DNA from: Sabellastarte sp. h YS-2021
Taxonomy: Eukaryota; Annelida; Polychaeta; Sabellida; Sabellidae
Assembly (NCBI GenBank): GCA_964017235.1
Contig: OZ024936.1
Span: 95,268,537 to 95,332,536 of the forward strand
Length of the DNA stretch: 64,000 bases
Direction of reading: 5' to 3'
Part shown: piece by piece, positions 10,690 through 21,115 of the stretch
Numbering within the stretch: the stretch's first letter is position 1
Layout of the letters: each line of letters begins with the position of its first letter
Made by a program: the position numbers and the translations under genes
The notes under the pieces: model-generated
The model's input: only the letters and a program-made list of their open reading frames with translations
Databases searched by the model: none
Told to the model about the DNA's origin: nothing

Positions 10690-11100
10690 ATTACCTCCGT
10701 CAAGGAGGTTATGTTTTCGCCTTGGTTTGTCTGTCCATCTGCTTGTGAACAACATAACTAAAAAACCTATGGACGGATTTTGATAAAATTTTTAGGATAT
10801 GTCCGAAATAGTAAAAGGGTAAAAGGAAGAAATGATTTTGGTAGTGCTCCGGATCTCTGTTTGGATCATCTGGATCCCTGAATTCTTTAAAGGAAGGTAA
10901 TTCGAAAAGTTATGGACAGATTCCGATGAAATTTTCAGGACATGTCCAAAATGGGACAAGGAAGAAGTCTGGATCTTCTGGATCGAGGTATTTTTTAAAG
11001 GAAGGTAACTCCAAAAGTTATGGTTGGATTTTGATGAAATTTTCATTAAATATCAATGCTAATGGTAGGTTTTTAAAGCCCAGGAATTTTTTATGGAGCA
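10690..11100 (+). repeat. Dispersed repeat with CCTCCGYCAAGGAGG head
   Basis: It begins ACCTCCGTCAAGGAGGTTAT followed by GTTTTCG, GTTTGTCTGTCCATC and GTGAACAACATAACT. It then has diverged internal repeats of TATGGACGGATTTTGAT plus AAATTTTCAGGA (about 10770, 10910 and 11020). Copies lie at 27411-27720 (plus), 36290-36690 (minus, more diverged) and, weakly, 54399-54530. The head is a palindrome. This is a non-autonomous repeat of unknown class. Confidence 0.7.
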
Positions 11101-11918
11101 GACACAACGTTGGTGGACTGAGCTGCCTTGTTAATATTTGCAACTAGTGTAAACTGCCTGACAAAATTGAGAAACAAATCATGACATTACACCAGTGGAA
11201 TTTTTCATGCATTTTCCATGTTGCTAACATTTCCGACAGACGTGATATTTCCTCCCAACCCCACAGTACCAGATCCAGGTGATGATCAGTTGTGATATGT
11301 GACAATACCATACCGGTCTGTCTGTGCCTAATGCTGTTTTATGTCAAACAGAAGAAACCTTCTTGTGTAAAACTCCCTGAAATGAAATTCTCTTTAATGA
11401 AGATATATCTACAGTAAACTCTGTGCGTTTAGGAACTGTGTAAGTGTAAATTAAAATGAAGCAGTATTCGGGTACAAATGACACAAAATGCTGTATTGTA
11501 ATTGTTGGTAGTTTAGTGAATGGCAAACTCTTCAGCAGTCATGTTATCAATTGGTAACAATTGGTAACACGGCTTTCATGGTAACAGAGATGACAATATC
11601 CACAAAGAATACACAAGAAAACGATATTGAACATGTCATTATTTTGGGCTTTCTAATGGCTTCTCCTTCATCAAAATGAAATATATGACGATTTTAGTTT
11701 ATGCTTAGTAAAAATGAAGCTAGTTCAAAATATTTTGTGAGGACAATTCCTGTGCTAAAATTGTAACTCGTGTGTTCATGCTTTTAATTTTCACTAGTAT
11801 GAAAAGGGCAACAAGCGCACTGAAATAAAAGATTTTGACTGGGTTCAAAGCCCTGGAAATTCATTTTCTTAAACATTCTAACCACTAGTATAACTGGAAG
11901 TTAGGCATGACTTAAAAC
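11101..11918. other. No gene seen; intronic
   Basis: Mixed-composition sequence without convincing open frames, repeats or RNA signals. The direct pair ATCAATTGGTAACA/ATTGGTAACACGG (about 11548-11572) is the only small repeat noted. Confidence 0.35.
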
Positions 11919-14071
11919 TGCAGTGGCTCGATGGCGGCTTTGAAAGGTATTTCTGGCATTGTTTTGATATTGACCTGTCCCTGAATTTTGCTGAAGTGTC
12001 CAGCCTTCTTGGTTTACTCACAATATTGTCCTCCTGTGTCTGTGATCTTTGTTATCCCTGGGTCCTGGCTTGTCCAGACTGCTGAAATGTTCCTGTATTA
12101 AATGTGTGTGATTGTTTTTGACTTAGCTGCTCACTTGAGTCTGTCAGTTGTCATCGTTTTTTATCCCGTATTAGAGTTCTGCAATCGTCGGTACAATGAC
12201 CAGTCCTGTCACAATACCTGCATTGCAGCATTTTCTTCTCCTCTGGCGACGGTTGAATCTCCCGGCTGCTTGATTGCTTCACATCTCCTTGGTTTGCTTT
12301 GTACGACTGTGCGGATTCACAAAGCTTCGCGATCTTGATGGCACTTTGTAATGTTTCCGGACCTCTGGCAATTGTTTGAGTCATGCATTCACTATGCAAA
12401 CCGTTTACAAAAGTGTTTAACAGTTCACAATCACTTTTCCCCAGCCTGTGTCCTTTGGTGATGACTCTCTCCCCATACTGATGAATAGACTCGTATGGTA
12501 ACTGTGAGAGTGCATTGAATGAGGCCTCCTCTGACCAATTTACACCCCCTTGTTTGTATTCAGCCAAGAAATTATGCAGTAATGTAGAAAATGAGGTTCT
12601 GTCACCTGCTTCTAGGGTTTTAAACCAACGCTTAGCTGGCCCTTTCAGATATACACCAAATATTACAGGCAAGTCTTGCATCTGCCAACGAGAAAGAGTA
12701 GCTAGAGTTTCAAAATCTTCCACAAATTCAACTGGATCTTGATCTGGACGTCCCTCAAAACACTCTAATGGCATTTTAACATTGTCAATCTTTGCTGTTG
12801 TTGATGGTTGAGGGGATGATCACTGTCCAGCCAGAGCCACAGAAATAGGTTTTAAATGCTTGCCATTGTAATAATCCCTCAGATATGGTATAGCACTGTC
12901 TAACCTTGGATCATACTGTGACTTATATCTGTCTGGATAGTTTTTGTGTCGTCTGTACTCACCGAAACTTCTCTGTGGGTATTCCTCTTTGTTTTGTTTT
13001 TTCCTAGCAGCAAAGTTGGTTAAAATGCCATCCTTTTTTTGCCGATACTCTTCCAAAATGTCTCTATTTGCCTGTCTGTGATCTTCCTTCACTAAAGTAT
13101 GTGGTGGGTAAGCAATTGTGGATGGAGGAGATTGGCCACGACTCGGAGGTTCACTGCCAGAGTAATACCCCGGAGGTGTTGTTGGATAGGTTCTGGTGTC
13201 CTTCATGCTGTCACTCACTTTCTTTAAACATCTCTCTTGAAACATTTCTTCTGTTTACCCCGGCGCGGTTTGCTCTCTGGTCGCCTCAGATGGCCCTCTC
13301 GGTCAGTTTTTTGTGGGAATGTTGACTGTCCGTGTGTAGAAGAGTCTCTTTGGGATTTCCTGGGTTTTGGCAAGTAACCAGTCATTGATCCACAATCACT
13401 TCCAGCATCATGATAAGATGGCACTTTTTCGGCAGCTAATCTTTGAAGCATTTTGTCAAATTCTTCAGCAGAAGTTTTATATTTCATACATGAGTCCGAA
13501 TCACTAGCATCACCTCTGCCTCTGTGATCTTCCATGTCCTGCCAGCCGTCCTCACTTGGTGGTCTGTACTCTGATTGTTTGTCCATTTTTCATAACATTT
13601 AATTTGGTTTTAAAACATTAGTGTACATTGAATTAAATTCTTTTTTGGTTGCTTCATTCAGTAAATTCCATGTAATTAAGGCATATTCTCCCAGTCCCAG
13701 ACATAATCCTCTCTCTCACTGACATGGATATCCAATTTTTTTTTCTTGTCAAAACTCAAAGGCACTCCACCATGTTGTGCTACCCTTTGGGGGGTGCTCC
13801 ACCGGGATCGGTTAAGGATAGGCACTAACGACATAATACACAGAAAAAGTCAGAATATTCCTTCACTTGATTTTATTATTATTAATTTATCCATGTCCCA
13901 ACTGGTGGACAGTTATTTTACATGTCTTACACAAGAGACACCAAGAGAGTGAGTGGGTGTGTGTGTGTGAGAGCACAGCTCCCGTAGGCTGGTTCTGTGC
14001 ACTCATCCGGCCCTTGATCACATCATTCTTTTCTTAGCCTAGCCTTTCAAAGTCGCCATCGAGCCACTGCA
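11919..14071 (-). mobile_element. Gag-only element bounded by 29-bp inverted repeats
   Basis: TGCAGTGGCTCGATGGCGGC...TTTGAAAGG at 11919-11947 is matched in inverted orientation at 14043-14071 with one mismatch. Between the repeats lies a Gag-like reading frame on the minus strand and no protease, RT or integrase. LTR elements have direct, not inverted, terminal repeats, so this layout is unexpected. It could be a Gag-carrying non-autonomous element with terminal inverted repeats, or two inverted remnants of one LTR or exon. No target duplication was identified. Confidence 0.5.
12151..13586 (-). pseudogene. Ty3/Gypsy-type Gag with zinc knuckle (interrupted)
   Basis: The N-terminal part starts MDKQSEYRPP at 13586 and is charged and probably disordered. 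A frameshift at about 13225-13260 moves to the next frame (RCLKKVSDSMKD), which is rich in Arg, Tyr and Pro. A TGA at about 12820, in a position fitting Trp, interrupts before KMPLECFEGRPDQDPVEFV. The next section (FVEDFETLATLSRWQ, YLKGPAKRWFKTL, SFNALSQLPYESIHQYGERV) is a retrotransposon Gag capsid domain. CRYCDRTGHCTDDC is a CCHC zinc knuckle (C-x2-C-x4-H-x4-C). The frame reads on past a TGA and a TAA towards 11919 with SSEQLSQKQSH-type sequence and no protease. The class (Ty3/Gypsy) rests on the capsid pattern only. Capsid proteins of this kind bind element RNA in particles. Confidence 0.78.
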
Positions 14072-14650
14072 AAAACTAAATCATGTGGATATTGGAGGCT
14101 TTAGTGACACCATTTCGACTGTATTACATCCTTAGAGGATCTCTTCCATTAGGATTCACCTTGTTATCTGGGGCTTCCAGTTAAGTAGAAGTTTTACTAT
14201 GACCTTCAACTTAACAGATGTTGATTATACAGTTGAACAGTATACTACTAACCTGGAAATTCCAAATAACAGGGTAATGCGGGTGTTCCACTGAAGCTGA
14301 CCCTGTAACCAATCCTACGACTCTAGGTAAGGGATGAAATTTGTGGAGTCGTACAGAAAAAGGTGCAAAACCATAGTTGGTTAAAAAACCCTGACAATCC
14401 GGTAAACTTCCCGACAGGACATGAAGACTATGCAGACAAGCCATAGGGTCAGAGACATTTTTGCACTGTCAGTTGTAGAAGTGCTACGACAAGCCCTAAA
14501 CCCCTAACAGACAAGCCAAATGGCAAGCTGGCAGGCCGTAATTGCAAACAGACAAGCCTGGACCAATTTCCTGACCCATCACGACAAGACTGATTGATTT
14601 TGGGGGTCGGTAACCATAGTCGGGATCCAGAATCGGGATCCATACCACAC

Positions 14651-14658
14651 TATATAAA
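14651..14658 (+). promoter_or_regulatory. TATA box of Harbinger transposase, copy 1
   Basis: TATATAAA lies 43 bp upstream of the transposase ATG (14702). The same CACTATATAAACCC block occurs at the same distance from the ATG in copy 2 (30334-30341), so conservation between two diverged copies supports a promoter. Confidence 0.6.
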
Positions 14659-14701
14659 CCCCTTGTTACAGTTGAGTAAGCACTCATTCATCACTGCAGA
14701 G

Positions 14702-15932
14702 ATGACAAATACACATCAGGAGGATCTCTTTGCCAAGTTGAGGGTGCTTTGGTTTTTTATTGAGTTGAAAATGTTATTTTTCATCATGATTTCAAGACAA
14801 AGAAGACAACAGAAGCCAGCACCTGCCCAGCCAGCACCACCACCACAGCCTCAGTCCCCACCACGAAGAAGGAGGAAGCCACAGAACCCATGGGTTTTGC
14901 CCTGGATACTTCATAGAGAGGAGAGAGGGTGCTACAGAACACTCTTGGACGAACTAATAACAACTGACATTCCAAGTTATAGAAATTTGATCAGGATGCC
15001 ACCTGCCTTTTTGACTATAAAAAGAATTTACAACCGCCTTAAGAAGTCAAACACAAATTTCACGAAGACACTGGAAGTCGGTTTGAAACTGGCAGTTACA
15101 CTCAGGCACTTGTCTACAGGAGAAAGCTACACCACACTGCAGTACCAGTGGAGGGTTGGCAGAACTAACATTTGTAAATGTGTCCCCAAGGTGTGCAAAG
15201 CTATTCTGGCAGAATTTCAACAACAATATTTGATTTGTCCAACAGTAGCAGAGCACTGGAGAGTCATTGAACAGAAATTTAGAAACAGATAGAATGTCTC
15301 ACATGCTGTAGGTGCACTGGATGGCATACAATCAAGAAGCCAAAGCCTACTCTCACTTCTCAATGTTGCTGCTAGCCCTAGTCGATGCAGAGTACAAGTT
15401 TCTGTGGGTGAATGTTGGGTCCAGTGGTTGCTCATCTGATGCACAGATATTCAACTATATCAAGCTGAAAAGACGAATTGAGAATGACACCTTGGGACTA
15501 TCACCACCAGAACCACTGGGAAATGGAGGACCAATTCTGCATTACTTCCTGTTGGAAGACGATGCCTTTGCCCTTATGCCCTGGCTGGTTAAACCCTACA
15601 GAAGACAACTGACCAGGGAGGAGAGAATACCCAACTATAGAATATCCAGGGACAGGAGGGTGGTCCAGAATGCCTTTGGCATATTAGTGAGCAGATTCAG
15701 GATACTACTGACCACCATGGAACAAAGGCCAAAGGTTGTAAGCGACATTGTATTAACATGTGTGGTACTACATAACATGCGAAAAACTCATGTTATTGGA
15801 GCGGACAGGCCACCAACCCCTGCAGACAATATTCATCCCCCACAGGCCGACCAGGCAGACAACCAACCCATTGAACATTTTGGAACCCTTCAAGGGAGGC
15901 TAAACATCAGAGATACCAAAAGACTACTTTAA
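14702..15932 (+). pseudogene. PIF/Harbinger transposase (DDE_Tnp_4), copy 1, broken
   Basis: The start at 14702 (MTNTHQEDLFAKLRVLWFF) is chosen because copy 2 starts at the matching ATG. A Pro-rich and Arg-rich segment (about residues 40-60) precedes the helix-turn-helix-like region (RMPPAFLTIKRIYNRLKK, YQWRVGRTNICK). Frame 1 ends at a TAG at 15290-15292 where the family has Trp, followed by VSHAVGALDG (first catalytic Asp). A deletion or frameshift near 15330 leads into the second frame with LVDAEYKFLWVNVGSSG, then LLEDDAFALMPW (second Asp region) and RRVVQNAFGIL, where the family glutamate of 'ENAFG' is Gln. It is therefore inactive by both interruption and active-site loss. The transposase would cut at the TIRs in the nucleus. 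Confidence 0.9.
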
Positions 15933-16878
15933 TCACCTAGGGACACTGCCTGGGCAGGACAGAATTTGAGAAGACTGGGAGGAGCATACACTGTCATCTA
16001 TCTGTCCTTTTCAGGACTACTCAATTTTTCTAAGAACTTTTATGTAAAAAGTGTTACAGAAGTGTTAAACGAACAATTCCAAACCCAAGTCCAAACTCAT
16101 TGTCATCACAATTGATAACAAGTTACAAGCTACATGCAAGCCATTTTGTAAGATCAAAATGAAGTCTAAAATTTATATAGGTTCAAACCCAAGCCCTTTG
16201 CAGTCAAATCCAAAACTCCAACACAAATTCCTTGTAAGATTAAATATGTAATTTGTTTTTTTTTTGCTAGTACATTTATAGTTCATGTTAAATAATTTTG
16301 AAGCCAATTCCCAATGACCATTTTTTTCTCCAAATAATTTAATTGCGTACATATTATTTGAACTATGACACCACAATTTCAGAATGTTAGGCTTGAGTAT
16401 AATCACTGTAAAAATTAACAGTGACATGGAATAAGATTAAGTCAATGACTCAATCATGTAGGTTGAGTCAGCCATAAGTTTGTCACTCTGCCTGTCTCTT
16501 TGTTAGTCAGTCCATCCACACATTCATTCCAGTGAAATATTTCTTTAAAATTTTATTTTATTTTTAATGTTTTTTTTTTAATTTTTAAAATATTTTTAAA
16601 ATTTTTTTTTAAAGTTTTTTAAAACTTTTTTATCAAACTTTAAAAAAAAAATTATTTATTAACTCTTTGTTATGTTTGGTGTGTGTTTGAATTATTGTTA
16701 AGTTTGTGTCAAACATTCACACAAACATTCACACAATCATTCACACGATTTTTGTTATGTGTATAGGGAAAGTTTAAGCGTTGGATGGTGTATTTTATTT
16801 TGTTTGGGAAGAACAAGCAGCTAAATAATTGATTTGGAAAGATTTGGGTGTCCCTTAGAAGGGCCTTTTAGGTGCGAC
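15933..16878. other. Harbinger-1 intergenic sequence, AT-rich
   Basis: This is the spacer between the two converging genes. It includes a long T/A homopolymer-rich stretch (16535-16660) and a short tandem ACATTCACACAA repeat (about 16710-16745). No coding signal. Confidence 0.5.
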
Positions 16879-18253
16879 TTAATGCAGGCTAATCTGTTGA
16901 CTTGGGCTGATTCTGCTGGCTGGACTGGCTGGGAGGTCTTGCTTGTTCTTGCTGAGTGGTTGAAGCTGAGAGGGGGAAAATGGTTGTGGTGTGTCTTCTT
17001 GTTGTCCGGAGGCCACTGATGGTGGGTTAAATAGCTTTGTTGGGCTCAAAGCAAACATCAGTTGTCTGGAAGGCCCGGGCTTCTGGTTATCCACAACGAG
17101 ATAAGAAGTTGGCTGTGATCATGCTGACCTCTGTGATTGAACTTTGGCAATCACTGTTGGAGGCTGTGGTGCTGATGGCTGCACAGCTGGTGCGGAAACT
17201 AGATGAGTATCCAGTATGGTGAAAATGTTTTCACATCCTGTGGTGGCCTTGTTGCTTCTGGAACTTGAAATGTTGTGACCTGTTGAGTTAGTGTGACCTG
17301 TGTCTTGCATTCTTCGCCCTTGTACTGTATTCCACTAAGAAGTCCACTGTCTTATTCCTGAAGGTCAAAAAGTCTTGCTCCTTCAGGTGTTCAATGTCGG
17401 AGTAGAGATAGTTGCAGAATGACTGTCATGGATTTGGAGTAGAATCCTGACGTTCACCCAAGAAACTGGAAATCATTGACCTCATCTGCTGGAAATGATC
17501 TAAACCTGGATCTTCAGTAGTGGTTGTGGTGACAGCAGCTGATCGGTGTGAAGGGCTTGTGGTCAACAGTTGATGAGTAACATCTGATGCCATGCTGATT
17601 TCCATCTCAGATTCAGTCTCTCGTGAAGTGTCTGGAACTGAAGCTGTGGTTGTGGCCCCTGAAGGTCTCAGTGGTGACTTAGACATGCCTGTCCTTCTAA
17701 TGTGACCTCGTAGAAAACTAAAACTGTCTCTCAACCAAGTCTGTCTTTCCGTGCTCATCACTGCAGCTTGTCCTGACTTTGTCTGGGTGAGCTTGCCATA
17801 TCTGGTACATTGAGTCTTGAACCACTTCTTGACAGTGCTGACAGATATATTCCTGGTAGCTGCAAGTCTTTCCCAGAGACACTCCTTCCTCTGCTTGTCT
17901 TTGAACTAAGCATGAGTCTTGCCATACAGTTCTTTGTGTTGCTTGACAAACTCGACAATGGCTTCTTCATTAGAGTCACTCAGGAAAATAGACTTCATTT
18001 ACCCTTCTTCTGTCTTGACTGTGTTGACTCAACATCTGCATCCGTATCTGTACAAGGTCGTTTATCTGTCCTTTCCTCACTCTCCTCCATCTGCTCGGTC
18101 TCTTCAGTCCTCTCTCATTCCAACCTCTCTCTTTCCCTCTCCTCCATCTCTCTCCTCTCCCTCTCCTCTCTCTCTCTTCTTCTTCTTTCTATATGCTGAG
18201 CAGTATCTCCTAACTCAAACTATAGTTGAGTATCAGTAGTTACTTCAATCTTT
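16879..18253 (-). pseudogene. Harbinger MADF/Myb-like accessory protein, copy 1, broken
   Basis: Read on the minus strand from about 18253. A KIEVTTDTQ-like N-terminus is followed by a stop, then a long Glu/Arg-rich tract (the CT-rich 18080-18190 on the plus strand). A MADF-type DNA-binding segment follows (about 17990-17780: EEAIVEFVKQHKELYGKT, then KECLWERLAATRNIS, then VKKWFKTQCTRYG), spread over more than one frame. Next comes MSTERQTWLRDSFSFLRGHI and a Ser/Thr/Pro-rich C-terminal half ending near FSPSQLQPLSKNKQ. Harbinger elements carry such a second protein, which helps import the transposase into the nucleus and bind the TIRs. Several stops and frameshifts break it. The copy at 31763-33201 is homologous. 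Confidence 0.75.
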
Positions 18254-18743
18254 CTCCTTCTGCCCCTCAGTATGTTGTCAAATTACATGTACAATCGCAG
18301 CTTGATAAAAAAACTTAAACTAAAAGTGAAACCTCAGAGAGCAAGTTCCACCCCCAGCAGTCCAGCCTGACTCAAAACTTAAGCTAATTTGCAATTAAGT
18401 AAAACTTAAAACTGAAAATTATGCACACCTTCTCTCTCAGAGAAGCAACCCAAAGAAATGAAGTGTGTTTGCCGACTAGCACTTTTACAGCCACAGATTT
18501 TGAAACGGACAGGTTACAGTGCCCGGCTTGTCTGTTTGTGTAACAGGCCTTTCGGTTATTGTTTATGGCTTGTCTGTCTTTAGGACCTGTTGGCTTAAAT
18601 TTTTCCCAACTTTACGACTCAGATGATAAAAGTTCCTGACTGGCCTGGAATAGTTACCGGCCTTTCGGGAACACTTACAGACAAGCCGGCTAAAGTTACC
18701 TACTGTGCGGTATGTTTTCCCGCACAGTCTGTTTGTCATCACG

Positions 18744-18931
18744 TACAGGGGGCTCGGTGGTGTAGCGGTTAGAGTTCTCGCCTCCAACCTCTGAAGCCGC
18801 CAGTTACTTGCCGATGCCTGGCGGTTTACAGTGCAGTATGCACTGGTTTCCTCCACCTGTAAACTACCCGTCGCAATATGACCCTGGCTGTTGAACGCAA
18901 CATAAAACAACAAATAAATTCAAATTCAAAA
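18744..18931 (+). mobile_element. tRNA-derived SINE nested in Harbinger-1
   Basis: The GTGGTGTAGCGGTTAGAG head fits a tRNA A box. The usual B-box part is partly deleted after CCTCTGAAGCCG. The tail (ACTGGTTTCCTCC, CTACCCGTCG, ATATGACCCTGGCTGTTGAA) ends in CAAATAAATTCAAATTCAAA. GTCATCACG flanks both sides (18735-18743 and 18932-18940) as the target duplication. It is a diverged, deleted relative of the copies at 48780 and 63117. Confidence 0.85.
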
Positions 18932-19255
18932 GTCATCACGAACCATCGGGATCACCATATTTGTGACAAGCCGGTTACATGATACAGACAGGCCTGTTAT
19001 GTTAAAGGAGAGGCGGGAAGTGTTACAGACAGGACGTTAAGTAAATCAACAGGCCTTTTGCTAGGTGGATGAATTTATGGTCTGTACCAAGGGTTGGAAA
19101 TGATTGTAGAAATATTAAACATGTTCAATATTTCACCTACTCTTGCCGACAGGCCTGGAAACTAAAACCGACTGTAACGGACTATGTAAACATTGGGTCT
19201 CAACTCCGAAAAAAGACATAGTTACTGACCAGACGGCTCCAGTGGAACACCCGTA

Positions 19256-19908
19256 TAAAGGTGAATTAAATAGGTCCTGTGATTACCTTTGATATTCATA
19301 AAAAACCTCTTTTAATCACCATTTCAAATATAATCCTTATCAATAAGGCTTTATACCCTAAATTTTAGTTTAAACTTAAAATGAAACTCAAATTTGAGTT
19401 TAAACTTAAAGTTGCATAAAATGCATATTCTCAAGTAAGCATATATTTAAACTCAGGCTCAAAATCACTTTTTTCTTTTTTTTTACATACCATAGAAAGA
19501 TTCTTAAGTATTTAAGATTATGGCTATGTTAATTTTGGTTGGCCATGTTTTTAATTTGAGTTTGAGCATATACTACTTAGGTAGGATCTGACTTAAAAAT
19601 GCTAATTAGAACTTGGGTTGTGTTTAAGTCTGTGAGTGAGTTTGACACTGAGTTTGAGAGTTTTTATGAATACCCAGCTGGTATTTACATCCATCTTAAA
19701 GAGAATCTACTTTTAGTTTTACTCTAGTTTTAACTCTATCTGACTAATATAGGCCACACTGGAAAGATGAAACTTTTGGACTTTTAAACTTGTAGAATAG
19801 AATAGAAACATTTATATAGCGTAAAATTGATGTAACATCCTCTAATGCGCTTGAGGTCAAAAAGGGAAAGTCCAGGGACGTATCAGGTTGAGATCCAAAA
19901 TTAGCGCC
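19256..19908. other. AT-rich stretch with a possible short MITE
   Basis: TATTCATAAAAAACCTCT at about 19292 and its inverted partner AGAGTTTTTATGAATACC at about 19648 suggest a ~390-bp inverted-repeat element. Its interior is rich in TTTAAACTTAAA-type palindromes and GAGTTTGA. Target duplications are not clear, so this is tentative. The rest has no recognised feature. Confidence 0.35.
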
Positions 19909-20204
19909 CGCTGGTGATTCGAACCAGAAAGCCAGCTTATCATACACTTTATGCAAAAGATGTGATTTTATGGCAAGGGTCCATTCATAAATAGTTGTAC
20001 CTCTTCCAAGTTGTTGTGTAATTATATGTGTATAAACATTGTCTCTGATTTAGAATGTTGGTGTATTTGATCTACTAATACTCTGTCCACACTTTTCCCA
20101 GTAAGAAAATCCAGTGCTGCAACTATTTATGAATGGACCCTTGCCTATCACATCATTTGCATAAAGTGTATGATAACCTGGCTTTCTGGTTCGATTCACC
20201 AGCG
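19909..20204. mobile_element. Fold-back (long inverted repeat) element
   Basis: An arm of about 88 bp (19909-19997) containing GATTCGAACCAGAAAGCC, TATCATACACTTTATGCAAA and GGTCCATTCATAAATAGTTG returns inverted at 20120-20204 with a few mismatches and one small gap. The spacer is about 120 bp. The right arm reads GCTTTCTGGTTCGATTCACC, which resembles a tRNA B box. It is probably a fold-back or MITE-type sequence, class unknown. Confidence 0.7.
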
Positions 20205-21115
20205 TCTAAGCAGATTTTAAATGGTTTAATACTGTCTTGGTGAGCGGCACAATTTTGACTTTTTTCTTAAAAGGGAAAATTGGGTATTCAGGGACAAAAT
20301 TCCTATTATATTTCACTTTTGACATATTTAAAGGTGCTATCTTCAAAAAATCAGTTGAAACAACTGGTTGCTGAGGTATCTGCATACCAGTGAAATTCCC
20401 CAAAATTTTATGCTGTGTAAATCATAATGTAATGTCATGCTTAAAGCAATAATAATACTTTCATAAATTCTTTCGGCTTTAAATTCTGAGAAATTAAATT
20501 AGAATTATAAAAAAATGTACCAGACCATACACCTTCACTTTTAAACTGTTTTTCATATTACAGGTGATTTAAGATTAGTATTTTTCATCAGGACAATTAT
20601 GAATGCCCTATAAATATTGGCCAGTTTTAATTGTGGTTAAACAACAGTGGTTAAATTAATTGTGTAATTTTATTCCTTACACAGTATCCAATTATCAAAA
20701 TGACATAAAATTGTCTAAATAAGATTTTATCAGACTTTCCAGCATGAATTACCAATAAAAACTCACCATCTTTCCAACATCTAAAATTGTTGTACCAAGG
20801 ATAATTTAGAGGTTGAGGCATATTCAGACAGTTAAGTTTGCTAAAACTCACACCACAAAGATTTGTTCTTCTCTCTGCGTGAACTTCAATATCAAAACAA
20901 GCCAGACCCAAGAAATTGATAATGATTGGGTATATAGTATTTTAATAGTATTTCACCTATGCAATAACAGTTACATATACTTTAAAACATAAAACGCAAA
21001 GTTACAATTTGGATTAATTCTGCAGTATCTCTATTCTACACTGTATGAAAGTAATAAAATTTCTTTACATGATATCTATCTTTAGGTCGTCTGAACTTAT
21101 CAAAAATCACTTAGC
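20205..21115. other. Intronic sequence, no gene recognised
   Basis: It includes a stretch at 20225-20400 (GTGAGCGGCACAATTTTGAC, GTATCTGCATACCAGTGAAA) that has the feel of an interspersed repeat, but no second copy was found in the window. No coding or RNA signal was supported. Confidence 0.35.

Larger units (their letters stand above)
14278..19255 (+). mobile_element. PIF/Harbinger DNA transposon, copy 1
   Basis: The termini are TGCGGGTGTTCCACTGAAGC at 14278 and the inverted CCAGTGGAACACCCGTA ending at 19255. Both are flanked by TAA (14275-14277 and 19256-19258), the TWA target duplication typical of PIF/Harbinger. The element is 4978 bp. It holds a plus-strand transposase (14702-15932) and a minus-strand MADF-type protein (16879-18253) arranged tail to tail, the standard two-gene layout of the superfamily. 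A SINE is nested at 18744-18931. Both genes are broken. Confidence 0.93.

Noticed and set aside
17810-18239. Ser/Leu-rich plus-strand frames in the CT-rich region
   Set aside because: They are antisense to the Glu/Arg-rich part of the Harbinger MADF-type gene; low-complexity artefacts.
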